Source: Chloroflexota bacterium
GTDB taxonomy: Bacteria; Chloroflexota; Anaerolineae; UBA4142
Direction: 5' to 3'
DNA: 64,000 nucleotides
NCBI GenBank assembly: GCA_016215025.1
Contig: JACRMI010000009.1
Span: 35,881 to 99,880, forward strand
Shown: piece after piece, positions 8,284-17,942 of the stretch
How the letters are laid out: every line of letters starts with the position of its first letter
How positions within the stretch are numbered: the stretch's first letter is position 1
The notes under the pieces: generated by a model
What the model was told of the DNA's origin: nothing
Database searches by the model: none
Seen by the model: only the letters and a program-made list of their open reading frames with translations
Made by a program: the position numbers and the translations under genes

Positions 8284-9782
8284 GCGACTAGACGACTATA
8301 GACTAGATCATTCCAACGCAATTCATTTTTGAATTGCACCAAATCCGTGTTTTCGCCAATCAACAAAAATTCAATGTTGCACATTTCGGCAAAGTCGCGC
8401 AGATGCGCTGATGTGATGGCTTGGCTAAACGCCGTATGATGCGCGCCGCCCGCATAAATCCAGGCAGCGAGTGCGGTCTTGAAATTCGGCTTGGGTAACC
8501 AAACGGCACGCGCCACAGGCAATTGAGGCAACGCTGCATCGGGCTGCACCACCTCAACTTCATTCACGATCAAACGAAAGCGATTACCCATATCGATCAT
8601 CGATGCGTTGAGCGCGGGACCCGTGCGCGTGTTGAAGATCAGACGCACTGGGTCGGCTTTGCCGCCGATGGAGAGCGGATAAAGTTCCGCAGACGGTTTG
8701 CCATCGGCGATAGTTGCGGCAACCTCGAGCATGTGCGCGCCCAAAACCTTTTCGCCCATTGGGTCCATGTGATACGTATAGTCTTCCATGAACGACGCGC
8801 CACCGGGCAGACCTGCGCCTATCACATAGACCGCACGCAGCAACGCAGCCGTTTTCCAATCGCCTTCTGCACCGAAACCATAGCCGTCCGCCATCAATCG
8901 CTGAACGGCGATGCCGGGCAATTGCTTTAACCCTGGCAAATCCTCGAACGTGTCGGTGAATCCTTTGAATTGTCCCGCATCGAGAAAATGGCGCAAACCT
9001 AGTTCGATACGCGCCGCATCACGCAACGATTCGCGATACTTGCCGCGCGCACGCAACAATTCGGCGACGTGATACTGCGTTTCGTACTCATCGACAAGAT
9101 GATCGACCTCGGACTCGGCGACTTGATTGACCGATTCGACCAAGTCGTGGACGCCGTACCCATTCACGGCATAACCGAATTGGATTTGCGCGGCGACTTT
9201 ATCGCCTTCGGTCACGGCGACCTGGCGCATGTTGTCGCCAAAGCGCGCGAACTTGGCGCACTGCCAATCGAGTCGCGCCGATGCTGCGCGCGTCCACACG
9301 CCGATCTCTTGCTGAACCTCGTCGGTCTGCCAATGCCCAACGACCACTTTACGATTCAAACGCATTCGACTTGCGGCGAAACCAAACTCACGGTCGCCAT
9401 GCGCCGATTGATTGAGATTCATAAAGTTCATATCAATCGTCGCCCAGGGAATATCGCGATTGAACTGCGTGTGCAGATGCAGGAACGGTTTTTGCAGCGC
9501 AACCAGTCCGTTGAGCCACATCTTGGCAGGCGAAAAAGTATGCATCCACGTAATCAAGCCGATGCAATTCTTGGCACAATTCGCTTCGAGACAAATATCG
9601 TAGATGGCTTCGGGCGTTGTGACCACCGGTTTGAAAACGACTTGGACTGGAATGTGCGGCGAATCGTTGAACGCGCGCGCGATTTGTTGCACGTGTTCGG
9701 CGACTTGAACCAACACCTCATTCCCATATAAATGCTGACTGCCCGTCACGAACCATACCTCAAACGTCCTAAGGTCTACCAT
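8280..9782 (-). CDS. araA: L-arabinose isomerase
   Basis: 500 residues from the ATG at 9782, which has GGAGGAATTAAC just upstream; the ORF extension to 9845 is rejected. The protein starts with [14 protein letters not shown], the signature of AraA. It has the metal ligands of the family: Glu in GFGAEGDWK, Glu in [10 protein letters not shown], His in LGAHMLEV and His in GGAHHTAF. It converts L-arabinose to L-ribulose in the cytoplasm, and 500 residues is the usual length. No L-ribulokinase (araB) lies nearby; an araD-like epimerase gene exists at 36133 in another operon. The adjacent LacI-type regulator probably controls it. Confidence 0.97.
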   Translation of the reverse strand: MVDLRTFEVWFVTGSQHLYGNEVLVQVAEHVQQIARAFNDSPHIPVQVVFKPVVTTPEAIYDICLEANCAKNCIGLITWMHTFSPAKMWLNGLVALQKPFLHLHTQFNRDIPWATIDMNFMNLNQSAHGDREFGFAASRMRLNRKVVVGHWQTDEVQQEIGVWTRAASARLDWQCAKFARFGDNMRQVAVTEGDKVAAQIQFGYAVNGYGVHDLVESVNQVAESEVDHLVDEYETQYHVAELLRARGKYRESLRDAARIELGLRHFLDAGQFKGFTDTFEDLPGLKQLPGIAVQRLMADGYGFGAEGDWKTAALLRAVYVIGAGLPGGASFMEDYTYHMDPMGEKVLGAHMLEVAATIADGKPSAELYPLSIGGKADPVRLIFNTRTGPALNASMIDMGNRFRLIVNEVEVVQPDAALPQLPVARAVWLPKPNFKTALAAWIYAGGAHHTAFSQAITSAHLRDFAEMCNIEFLLIGENTDLVQFKNELRWNDLVYSRLVA

Positions 9783-9815
9783 GTTAATTCCTCCAAAGAA
9801 TAATGAGAGATAGCA

Positions 9816-9861
9816 AAAGCCCTTTTGCCGCACTGCAAAATGCACTGGGCAAAAGGGCTTT
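9816..9861 (-). terminator. Hairpin between the LacI-type gene and araA (terminator or attenuator)
   Basis: AAAGCCCTTTTGCC (9816-9829) pairs exactly with 9848-9861, with an 18-base loop. On the minus strand the stem is followed by only four T residues. It lies 66 bases past the regulator stop and 34 bases before the araA start, so it could end the regulator transcript or attenuate read-through into araA. Confidence 0.55.
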
Positions 9862-9927
9862 CATCGTCGTCGATAGGAAACTCGTAGCTTGCTCATATTT
9901 CGTTCTTGAGATTCAATTAAATTTCAG

Positions 9928-11004
9928 CTAAGGTGTGGCACTCTGTTTTTCCAATGATTCACTCACCGCGCGCGAACTCTGACGAATCACCAGTTCCGGC
10001 GCAAGCGAGGTCGTGGTTGGCTCGCTGTCTTGTTCGTTTCGCTGCATCTCAATTAATCGATGCAACGTCTGGACTGCCGTGCGTCCTAGTTCGACAACAT
10101 GTTGGTTGACGGTTGTCAGCGAAGGCCAGAAATACGCCGATTCGGGAATATCATCAAAACCGACGATGGCAATGTCTTGAGGCACGCACCGTCCCATCGA
10201 GTGAATCACACCCAATGCACCCAATGCCATTTGATCGTTTCCGGCAAATACAGCATCCATCTCTGGAGCTTGAGCGAGCAATTTCCTCATCCCCTCTTCG
10301 CCGCTGCGAGCCGACCAATCGCCTTCGGAAATTAGACCTGGGTTGACCGCTAACCCTGCTTCAAGACACGTCGCTTTCCATCCTTCGAATCGTTCGCGCG
10401 ATTCCCACCAATGCATGGGACCATTAATGATGCCGATCGTCCGTCGATTTTGTTGGATGAGGTGTTGGGTCGCTTTAACCGCGCCCAATCGATTATCCGC
10501 AGCAATGATCGACAAACCGGGGCGCGCTGCCATGCTAAGGAAAACCGTCGGCGGCAATTGCGCTAACCAATCCGATTTCACCCACGTGCGATTATTGCCA
10601 ACTTCGGGGACTGCCCAAACGATGCCGTCAACCCGGCGCGCGGTCAACGCATCGAGGATTGGACGGACATCGGTACGGTCCGGCTCTGGAATTAAATTGA
10701 GCAATAACGAATAACCTAACTCTGCCGCCTGTTGTTCAACACCCAAGACAGCGCGTGAAGGTCCGAAGTAATCGATACCCCACGCCACAACCGCTAAGGT
10801 ATCCGTCCGCCGATTGACCAGACTACGAGCAAGTATATTCGGTCGATAGCCGGACTGTTCAATCGCAGCTTGGATGCGTTGGCGGGTTGACGCGCTGATC
10901 TCGCCTTGATTGTTCACAACCCGTGAGACGGTTTTGATCGATACGCCAGAGAGCTTGGCGACATCACGGAGGGTTACATGATTGGGGGAATTTGATTTTG
11001 ACAT
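9928..11004 (-). CDS. LacI/GalR-family transcriptional regulator
   Basis: 358 residues. The N-terminal helix-turn-helix is canonical (VTLRDVAKLSGVS, then TVSRVVNN and the hinge helix NILARSLVN). It is followed by a periplasmic-binding-protein-like effector domain with FAGNDQMALGA and IVGFDDIPESAYFWP. It lies directly upstream of araA on the same strand, so it is likely the sugar-responsive repressor of the araA-reductase unit. The gene's own leader carries overlapping palindromes (11015-11039) that fit LacI-type operators. The effector is probably a pentose or an intermediate; this is inference. Confidence 0.94.
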   Translation of the reverse strand: MSKSNSPNHVTLRDVAKLSGVSIKTVSRVVNNQGEISASTRQRIQAAIEQSGYRPNILARSLVNRRTDTLAVVAWGIDYFGPSRAVLGVEQQAAELGYSLLLNLIPEPDRTDVRPILDALTARRVDGIVWAVPEVGNNRTWVKSDWLAQLPPTVFLSMAARPGLSIIAADNRLGAVKATQHLIQQNRRTIGIINGPMHWWESRERFEGWKATCLEAGLAVNPGLISEGDWSARSGEEGMRKLLAQAPEMDAVFAGNDQMALGALGVIHSMGRCVPQDIAIVGFDDIPESAYFWPSLTTVNQHVVELGRTAVQTLHRLIEMQRNEQDSEPTTTSLAPELVIRQSSRAVSESLEKQSATP

Positions 11005-11014
11005 AGGTAATCGA

Positions 11015-11039
11015 TAACGCTATCGTTAACGTCAACGTT
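11015..11039. promoter_or_regulatory. Overlapping palindromes, candidate LacI-family operators
   Basis: TAACG-CTAT-CGTTA (11015-11028) and AACGT-CA-ACGTT (11028-11039) abut each other 10-35 bases upstream of the LacI-type start codon. Position and dyad symmetry fit autoregulation. No footprint or second site was found to confirm it. Confidence 0.45.
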
Positions 11040-11116
11040 GTCAGTATTTTAGAGCCATTTTGGACCGATGTCAATCCGGAACGTTTGGGCTAAATGCAAT
11101 CAAAAAGTTTCGATGG

Positions 11117-11189
11117 GTAGCTTGACGTACCTTGCCCGCAAGGGGGGATGTGCTCATACGCGCTGAACGCCGACAAACGGCTAAGCTAC
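11117..11189. repeat. Small inverted-repeat element, GTAG/CTAC family (divergent copy)
   Basis: GTAGCTT (11117-11123) and AAGCTAC (11183-11189) form the ends, with interior GACAAACGGCT similar to the 3' part of other copies. It lies in the 250-base gap between the LacI-type gene and the downstream response regulator. The rest of that gap shows no clear signal. Confidence 0.5.
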
Positions 11190-11254
11190 ATTCCACACAA
11201 TTTTCTTGGGGGAAGATGCCGTGGAGAGGTGTAATTTGCTTACGGCAGACCGAT

Positions 11255-11923
11255 TCACTTTACCAATGGACTAGCGCTGGGAACCACTAGCCCCATTTCG
11301 CTGACAACGCGCAATAATTCGGCTCGATCATGGACATTGAGTAACCGCATAAGTTGCGCCCGATAGGTATCGAACGTCTTGACGCTAATGTTCAGTTTTT
11401 GGCTGATCTCTTTGCGCGAGTAACCTTCAACCATCAAGGAGAGAATTTCCCGTTGCCTTAGCGTCAGTTGCCCAAAGAGCTTGGTCGTCGCCGAAGTTCC
11501 ATGAGTATAGGCATTGAGGAAATAATTGGAAACCGTTGGCGTCAGATAGGTTTCTCCGCGCGCCACCGACCGAATCGCCAGCTCTAGCTCACTCGCCATC
11601 GAGTCTTTGAGCAAATATCCTTTCGCGCCGGCTGCAATCGCTCGTTGAGCATATTCGGGATTCGCATGCATCGAGATGATAATGACCCGCGTCTTTAATT
11701 TTTCTTTGGTCACTCGCGCCGTCGTTTCCAATCCATTCAAACGCGGCATCGCAATGTCCATCAGAACAATATCAGGTCGATGCTTGACGATCATCTGCAG
11801 CGCTTCATGCCCATTGCTCGCCTCACCGATAATTTCTAGTCCTGGAAAATTCTGCAACAACGAACGAAACCCGGCGCGCACTAACGCATGATCGTCCGCC
11901 AGCAAGATTCGAATTGGGTTCAT
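11255..11923 (-). CDS. Response regulator, NarL/FixJ family
   Basis: 222 residues. The receiver domain has ADDH, the phospho-acceptor in VLMDIAMPRLNG and Lys in YLLKDS. A LuxR-type helix-turn-helix follows (LTLRQREILSLMVEGYSRKE, then ISVKTFDTYRAQ). The ATG overlaps the stop of the multi-PAS kinase gene (ATGA), so the two are co-translated and form a NarX/NarL-like pair. The genes it controls are not evident here. Confidence 0.95.
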   Translation of the reverse strand: MNPIRILLADDHALVRAGFRSLLQNFPGLEIIGEASNGHEALQMIVKHRPDIVLMDIAMPRLNGLETTARVTKEKLKTRVIIISMHANPEYAQRAIAAGAKGYLLKDSMASELELAIRSVARGETYLTPTVSNYFLNAYTHGTSATTKLFGQLTLRQREILSLMVEGYSRKEISQKLNISVKTFDTYRAQLMRLLNVHDRAELLRVVSEMGLVVPSASPLVK

Positions 11924-14900
11924 TGTACCCTCCGATGAGCGCGACGATCAATCTTGGGTTTCACGATTGGAAAGCGCGCGATGATTTGTGTGCCATGCCG
12001 CGGGCGCGAGTGGATTTCGATCTGTCCACCGGCGAGCCGCACGCGTTCTTGCATACCTGCAATCCCTAGGGTGTTTCCATGTCTTGCCCCTTCGAGGACG
12101 GCTTGGGTATCAAAGCCCGCGCCATCGTCGACGATGGTCAGCACCAGTTCCGATTTCTTGCTCTGAACATCCACCCGCTGATGATTCACTCGCAAATCGA
12201 CCCGCACATTTTTCGCTTGCGCATGACGTTCGATATTTGTGAGCGCAGATTGAGCGACTCGGAAACAATTGATCGCCAAGGTCTGCGGTAACTTCATCGT
12301 GCGTGGAGTTGCCGCAAATTCGATCACAAAATTCGACCGGCTCGCTTGACGATTAAGATACCACTCGAGCGCGGGCACAAGACCAAAATCGTCTAACAAC
12401 GCCGGGCGCAGATTCAACGACAGGTCCCGCACCTGACGCAGCGCCTGATCGACAATGCCAATACTTTCCTCAAGAAAATTCGCGCTCATCTGGCGATCCG
12501 TGAGCATCCGCGATGTTTGCAGATTGGATTTGACGGCGGTGAGCACTTGTCCAATCTCATCATGTAACTCGCGCGCCACATTACGTCGTTCGGCTTCCTG
12601 TGCTTCAAACAGACGCCGCGACAAGGTGCTCAGAGTTTCTTCCATTTCTTTGCGTTCTGTAATATCGACGAACGACAGCAAGACTCGTCCAAGGGTGTTT
12701 TCAAAACCGGGGACGACAGACAGGCGCAAAAGACTATACCTGATTTTGCCAGTCGAATCAAGAAAAGGCAATTCCGCTTCAAAGCGCATTTTGCCTTCCC
12801 ACAACGCGACGATCTCATTCTTGAAAACTTGCCACGATCCGTCGACAAAATAGTCCGTTATCTGGTGCTGCTTGATCTCATCTGCGTGATTGACCCGGAA
12901 AACGCGCACACTTTCGTGATTGACTGAAATGATCTCGACGAGCTTGGCGCAAAAAGCCAGTTGATTCGGATGGGCATCAAAATAAGCGCTGACATCTTGA
13001 ACGTTCAAACTCGTTAGATGATCCTTGACCTTTGAAAAATCCTCTTCCCAAATCGGCACCGCGACATTTTCAAACAAAGCGCGGTACCACAGTTCGCTCG
13101 TTTGCAATGCCTCTTCAGCCCGTTTGCGTTCGGCAACGTCCCAACTCAAATCCGCCAATTGCGTCACAACCTCAACATCGCGTTCGTCATAGTTCGTTGA
13201 CTTGTTGCCCACGCCAATGATCGCCACAATTTTTTCGCCGCGCATAATCGGAATCGATACAAACCGGCGAAGCTCGATACGACCGGCGGGCATCGCTTCA
13301 CTTGCCGGTATCGCCGCAAAATCGTTAACGATGATGGCGCGCCGCTCTCGGATACAATCGTCCCACACTCCGGTTTGAATCAGCGGAGAATGCAAACCCT
13401 GATTTTCGACTTGGTAGAATTCCTTCAGCATGGGGGTGGACCAATTTTGAGAAGCAGAGGCATTTTGATCGGAAAGCAAAAAATGGAGAAAACCGCCGGA
13501 GCTGCCTGTCAACGCTTCGCATTCGTCCAAAACCTTTTGCAGAATTTCAGGTAGCGCATGGGTGAGCGAAAAGTGGAGAATGCGCATCCGCGCCGCGGCA
13601 ACTTGCTCTGCGCGCTTACGCTCCGTTACATCAAGCGCGATCTCCAACATACAAGGTTCCCCCGCCAGTTCAACCAAACCAATCGAAGTAAGTAAATTCG
13701 CCGTTTCACCCGATTTACGCTGAATTTGAACTTCAATATCGCGAACCGCGTGTTGGACCAGTAAATGCTCGACTAGCTCCGCTTCCTTATCGGATGACAT
13801 ACCAAGTTCTAGCTCACGTTGCGTACGCCCAATTCCTTCCGTGCGCGTCCAGCCCGTGAGGTTTTCCCATGCCTCGTTGACATCGATCAGTTGTTTATCG
13901 GAAAGCCGCGACAAGGCAATACTAAGCGGACTCGCGTGAAAAATCGTCGCGAAACGCTCTTCGCTTTCAATGAGCTGCTGTTCGGCGCGCTTTAAGGAAG
14001 AAATATCGGTGACCATCATGAGCACTTGAGCGCCGTCGCTCGTGTCTACTTTGGCGGTGGAGATGAGAAAATCGAGCGGAATCACTTGCCCATTTTTCTG
14101 AATTCGCAAGCGCGCCGTTTCATTGAAAACAGACCGTCCCGTCTCAAAGGTTTGGTTGATGCGAGTGCGCACTGGACAGATACCACAGTCTGGCGACTTG
14201 CCACACCCTTCGCGGAGAGCATTGACACAATTGAAAACTTCGCCCGCCAAAAGCTCCACCATTTCGCCGATGGGACGATTGGCAAAATGAGCACCGGCGT
14301 GGTTGATTTTTGAGACCCGCGCTTGCTCATTCACGAGCATCAAGATACTGGGCGAGCTATCAAAAATGGTGGCTAGTAAATCTCTCTGTTCCTGTAACGC
14401 CCGCTCGGTGCGTTTGCGCTCGGTAATATCTCGCTCGACCGACAAAATCATTTGCTTGTCGCGAATCGATACCAGCGTAGGACATACTTCGACATCGAAC
14501 CAAGACCCATCCTTGCGCTGATGCTGAGTTACATGCAAGCGGGGTTCGTTGCCAATCAGCACTTGCAACAACCTCGCGATACTTTCGCACGACAACTGTG
14601 GGTCGAGTAAAGCGAGGGGCTGACCTACAAGCTCCTCGCGTGTGTAACCATGTGCGCGCAATGCCGCTTGGTTCGCATCCACAATGGATAGCATTCCGTC
14701 TGAGCCAACTTCCATGACGAGCGTATAATCCCCAGCTTGCTCGAACAAGGCGCGATACCGTTCCTCGCTCTCTTGCAGCGCCTTTTCCGCCGCTTGTTTT
14801 TCTTGACGAATGCGATTCTGCTTCAGCGCCTCACGCACGGCGAATGGCAAGCGAGCGATGCAGTCTTTGAGCACATAATCCGTCGCCCCTGCCTTGATGC

Positions 14901-15189
14901 ATGCGACTGCTGTCTCTTCGTTTCGCGATGCAGTGAACACGATGAATGGCAAGTGAGGATCATGCTCTAACGTCAGTTCTAGCGCGCGCATCCCGTTAAA
15001 CACCGGCATCGAGTAATCGGAAATGATAATGTCAGGCTGGAACTCGTGTAACGCGGAAACAAAAGCACTCTCTGTACAGAGAGATAGCGAATCAAATGTA
15101 AAATGTTCTTTTTCGAGCGCGTACTGCGCGAGTTCTACGTCGGCTGACTCATCCTCGACAATTAAAATGCGTAGAGGGTGTTCGTCCAT
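11920..15189 (-). CDS. Hybrid multi-PAS/GAF sensor histidine kinase, NarX-type catalytic core
   Basis: 1089 residues from the ATG at 15189 (TTGGAG eight bases upstream); the longer reading adds 63 residues before the receiver domain and is rejected. Order: receiver domain (about 5-122, Asp in IIISDYSMP), PAS (140-265), PAS (270-395), PAS (400-520), GAF (530-680), PAS (690-820), HisKA_3 with the phospho-acceptor in ARELHDEIGQ, and an ATPase domain with DDGAGF and LGIAGMQER. No membrane segment, so it is cytoplasmic. The second PAS has a Cys cluster (GCGKSPDCGICP) as in PAS domains suspected of holding metal or an Fe-S group. It phosphorylates the NarL-type regulator encoded after it. Confidence 0.93.
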   Translation of the reverse strand: MDEHPLRILIVEDESADVELAQYALEKEHFTFDSLSLCTESAFVSALHEFQPDIIISDYSMPVFNGMRALELTLEHDPHLPFIVFTASRNEETAVACIKAGATDYVLKDCIARLPFAVREALKQNRIRQEKQAAEKALQESEERYRALFEQAGDYTLVMEVGSDGMLSIVDANQAALRAHGYTREELVGQPLALLDPQLSCESIARLLQVLIGNEPRLHVTQHQRKDGSWFDVEVCPTLVSIRDKQMILSVERDITERKRTERALQEQRDLLATIFDSSPSILMLVNEQARVSKINHAGAHFANRPIGEMVELLAGEVFNCVNALREGCGKSPDCGICPVRTRINQTFETGRSVFNETARLRIQKNGQVIPLDFLISTAKVDTSDGAQVLMMVTDISSLKRAEQQLIESEERFATIFHASPLSIALSRLSDKQLIDVNEAWENLTGWTRTEGIGRTQRELELGMSSDKEAELVEHLLVQHAVRDIEVQIQRKSGETANLLTSIGLVELAGEPCMLEIALDVTERKRAEQVAAARMRILHFSLTHALPEILQKVLDECEALTGSSGGFLHFLLSDQNASASQNWSTPMLKEFYQVENQGLHSPLIQTGVWDDCIRERRAIIVNDFAAIPASEAMPAGRIELRRFVSIPIMRGEKIVAIIGVGNKSTNYDERDVEVVTQLADLSWDVAERKRAEEALQTSELWYRALFENVAVPIWEEDFSKVKDHLTSLNVQDVSAYFDAHPNQLAFCAKLVEIISVNHESVRVFRVNHADEIKQHQITDYFVDGSWQVFKNEIVALWEGKMRFEAELPFLDSTGKIRYSLLRLSVVPGFENTLGRVLLSFVDITERKEMEETLSTLSRRLFEAQEAERRNVARELHDEIGQVLTAVKSNLQTSRMLTDRQMSANFLEESIGIVDQALRQVRDLSLNLRPALLDDFGLVPALEWYLNRQASRSNFVIEFAATPRTMKLPQTLAINCFRVAQSALTNIERHAQAKNVRVDLRVNHQRVDVQSKKSELVLTIVDDGAGFDTQAVLEGARHGNTLGIAGMQERVRLAGGQIEIHSRPRHGTQIIARFPIVKPKIDRRAHRRVQ

Positions 15190-15390
15190 GAAGATGTCTC
15201 CAAGACAGAATGCTTTACCGGAAGCTAACGCGAAGAAATCAAAAATAAAAGCGCCGCCAGCAAATAGAGCTGGCGGGTCAAGCATCTGCCATATTTTCAA
15301 TGTGGCTACTGTCACTTGCATTATATCGCCTGCCGAGGATTTTGCAAAGGAGCAACAGTCCTTGCTCAAGAGCATCATTCACCTGCCTAA

Positions 15391-15432
15391 ACACAAAAAC
15401 ATCAATGGTCACAAAATGTGACCATTGATGTT
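15391..15432 (-). terminator. Rho-independent terminator of the chemosensory operon
   Basis: A perfect 15-bp stem (15398-15412 with 15418-15432) around a 5-base loop. On the minus strand it is followed by TTTTTGTGTTT. It lies 30 bases beyond the stop of the last gene of the operon, the double-CheW gene. Confidence 0.85.
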
Positions 15433-15461
15433 CATTTCAACCAGTCCAGGATTGAGATGGA

Positions 15462-16556
15462 TTAATAACGAAGAATCTGTGGAAGGTCTGGAATCGCCAC
15501 CGTCTCTTTTTCCAGCTCGATTATGCCACTGACAAAATGTTTTTCGATCACTGGGCTAGATTGGCATGGCTTGTACGCTACCGGCAAACGGAGTGCGCGA
15601 ATAGTTGGGCGAATGACCAAGCCTGCATACACATCCGTTTTCGATTCGCCGGATGAGCGCACGATCAACAACCGCGACCGCTCATTGCGCCAACCTTCAG
15701 CCGAACGCAAACCCAACCGCGCATTTAGGTCGATAACCGGCACAAGTCGATTGCGCCAATTGATCAGACCCAACACGAACGACGGTGCGCCGGGCACGCG
15801 CGTCAGTTGCGCCGTGTTTAAGATTTCAGGAACTTGGGTAATGCTGAGCGCAAAGGACAACGCGCGTTCGCCCGGCACGGGATCGCTGGTCGAAAAGAGA
15901 AGAATCTGTTTATCGCGACGCGCTTTTTTCTTGGTGTCCGAAAATACCGGCGGTGCGGAGGGAACATGATTCTTGAAATCCGTCGCTGGTCGAAGAGCAG
16001 CGTTAGGCGATTGACGCGCGCGCGGTGCCGCATCGGGATGCACCAGCTCAGGCGCGAGCAGTAAAACCAGTTCCTCTTCCAAGCGAATGGCTCCACGAAA
16101 ATAATTCGACGAGGAGCAGTTGACCAGCGCGGGCAAGGGGACAAGCTGCTCGCTCGAAATTTCGACAACCTGCGAAACGCGGTCCACCAACAATGCCCAC
16201 GGACGATTTGAAATTATGATTACGGGATTCAGAACAACGACGCGCCCGTAACTTGCAAGAGTTGTTGTCGTGCGACCCAAGCGGCTGGCGAGACTATAGA
16301 CTGGGATGTCGCCGTCTTCCGCTGGCAGCCAACCGATCCTGTTGCGCGCTTCGTCGAAGAAACCTGTTCTCTCGTCTGCTTCCACGTCGTTCTTTGACTT
16401 GTCCGCCAAGAAACGGGGCTTTAGTTCAGCGACGGGCTTGATTTGGTCGGCACGTTGGATACTTCGCACCCAGCTCATATCCAATCCATAGGATTCTTCG
16501 CCAATGTTACAGCGGATGAAGCGTAATTTTCGCATCGCGGTTATTTCGTTCGCCAT
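15462..16556 (-). CDS. Double CheW-domain protein, ChpC-like
   Basis: 364 residues from the ATG at 16556; the longer start adds five residues and has no better ribosome site. Two CheW-like domains lie in tandem: the first (about 8-200, LRFIRCNIGEESYGLDM) is interrupted by a charged insertion, the second (about 225-355) has VPGAPSFVLGLINWRNRLVPVID. CheW domains bridge receptors and the CheA kinase. It is the last gene of the operon, the position of chpC in the Pseudomonas Pil-Chp cluster. It is separated from cheB by about 290 bases filled with repeats. Confidence 0.88.
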   Translation of the reverse strand: MANEITAMRKLRFIRCNIGEESYGLDMSWVRSIQRADQIKPVAELKPRFLADKSKNDVEADERTGFFDEARNRIGWLPAEDGDIPVYSLASRLGRTTTTLASYGRVVVLNPVIIISNRPWALLVDRVSQVVEISSEQLVPLPALVNCSSSNYFRGAIRLEEELVLLLAPELVHPDAAPRARQSPNAALRPATDFKNHVPSAPPVFSDTKKKARRDKQILLFSTSDPVPGERALSFALSITQVPEILNTAQLTRVPGAPSFVLGLINWRNRLVPVIDLNARLGLRSAEGWRNERSRLLIVRSSGESKTDVYAGLVIRPTIRALRLPVAYKPCQSSPVIEKHFVSGIIELEKETVAIPDLPQILRY

Positions 16557-16584
16557 AATTATCTCTCGCAACCATCCAGCCCAA

Positions 16585-16713
16585 TGTCATTGCGAGCGGA
16601 GCGTCGGACGAACTGCGTCCGCGCAATCTCCAACCAAGCCGGACGCGTCGCGGCTTCGTCGCTTCGGTGCTCATTGATTGCGACACTTGTTTACGTTGGA
16701 ACTTACAATGACA
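16585..16713. repeat. Dispersed repeat starting TGTCATTGCGAGCG
   Basis: The ends TGTCATTG (16585-16592) and CAATGACA (16706-16713) are inverted, with internal GCGAGCGGAGCG and GGCTTCGTCGCTTCGG stretches. This is a common mobile-looking intergenic repeat type in environmental genomes. It lies between the cheB-like and double-cheW genes. Confidence 0.6.
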
Positions 16714-16759
16714 GTCTGGGTAATAATTTAGGACTTTCGCTTCAAGCGAGTTTTTGCCT

Positions 16760-16826
16760 GTCACCCTGAGCGAAGCGAAGGGTCTAGCTCTGCAAAAAAC
16801 GAGATGCTTCGCTCCGCTCAGCATGA
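16760..16826. repeat. Dispersed hairpin repeat (CACCCTGAGCGAAGCGAAG type)
   Basis: CCTGAGCGAAGCGAAG and its near complement CTTCGCTCCGCTCAG (one mismatch) form a long imperfect stem around CTCTGCAAAAAACGAGATG. It is the uninterrupted counterpart of the copy at 1350-1451. It lies within 20 bases of the cheB stop. Confidence 0.7.
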
Positions 16827-16844
16827 CAAGCGCAAGTCCTATGA

Positions 16845-17942
16845 TTATCTCTCTCGCTTGGGCGCGCACTCGATTCTCAACAAATGCGCGATTTGCGACG
16901 GCGACGCCACATGATCGACCACACCCTTTTCAATCGCGCGCTGCGGCATTCCATTCACCACACAACTCTCGGCGTCCTGCGCAAAGGTTTGACCGCCTTT
17001 GGAACGAATCGCGACCAAACCCAGTGCGCCATCGCTGCCCATCCCCGTTAGCACGACGCCTTTCGCGCGCGCGTTATACCACTGCGCCACCGATTGCATC
17101 GTCACATCGATCGAAGGACGATGCCCGCCGATTTCGGGACCTTGGTTCAATTCGACCCGCGCATCCGCTCGCACGAGCAAGTGATACCCGCCCGGTGCGA
17201 TCAACACATTGCCCGCTTGCAAGCGGTCGCCGTTTTGCGCTTCCTTGACCCGCAAGTTGCTGTGACGATTCAACTGCGCGGCGAGCACGCCGGTAAAAGT
17301 GGCGGGAATGTGCTGGACGACGATAAGCGCCGCCGGAAAATCGGCGGGCAACGTGCCGATCAATTCACGCACCGCCACCGGGCCACCCGTCGATGCGCCG
17401 ATGACGATGACCACTCCGGGCGCAAACGGCGCAGCATCGAAATGAGCCGGTGCTTCGGACGAAATCTCGCTCGGCGCAGGGCTGGGCAGCGCGAATTCCA
17501 AATCGGCGACCGAACGCCGCCGGACGGAACGGATGACGTGAATGCGTGCCGCCGCGCGCACCTTGGCGATAATCTCTTGCCGCAAAGCATCCGGATCAGT
17601 ATCGACGCCCGGCGTGTATTTGAGAATGAAATCGACTGCGCCCATTTCCAGAGCGCGCATCGTCACTTGCGCAGCTTGATGACTGACGCCGCTCACCAAC
17701 ACAACCGGCGTTGGACAATCGTACATGATCGCTTCAAGCGTTTGCTCGCCGTTCATCGCCGGCATTTCCAAATCTAACGTGACGACGTCGGGACGCAGTT
17801 CTTTGATCAGCGCCAACGCTTGCAGTCCGTTCAGCGCGGTTCCCACCACCTTGATGTCCGGTACGGCTTGGAGATGAGACGTCATCAGGCGGCAGATGAA
17901 TGGCGAATCGTCTACCACCACCACGCGCGCTGGAGCGGTCAT
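16845..17942 (-). CDS. cheB: Protein-glutamate methylesterase CheB (ChpB-like)
   Basis: 365 residues: receiver domain (VVDDSPF; phospho-acceptor in VVTLDLEMPAMNG), linker with many Arg and Pro, then the methylesterase domain. The catalytic triad is visible: Ser in GASTGGP, His in VVQHIP and Asp in GMGSDG. It removes methyl groups from receptor glutamates and so resets adaptation. The ATG overlaps the cheA stop as ATGA, as expected for a CheA-CheB pair. Confidence 0.96.
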   Translation of the reverse strand: MTAPARVVVVDDSPFICRLMTSHLQAVPDIKVVGTALNGLQALALIKELRPDVVTLDLEMPAMNGEQTLEAIMYDCPTPVVLVSGVSHQAAQVTMRALEMGAVDFILKYTPGVDTDPDALRQEIIAKVRAAARIHVIRSVRRRSVADLEFALPSPAPSEISSEAPAHFDAAPFAPGVVIVIGASTGGPVAVRELIGTLPADFPAALIVVQHIPATFTGVLAAQLNRHSNLRVKEAQNGDRLQAGNVLIAPGGYHLLVRADARVELNQGPEIGGHRPSIDVTMQSVAQWYNARAKGVVLTGMGSDGALGLVAIRSKGGQTFAQDAESCVVNGMPQRAIEKGVVDHVASPSQIAHLLRIECAPKRER

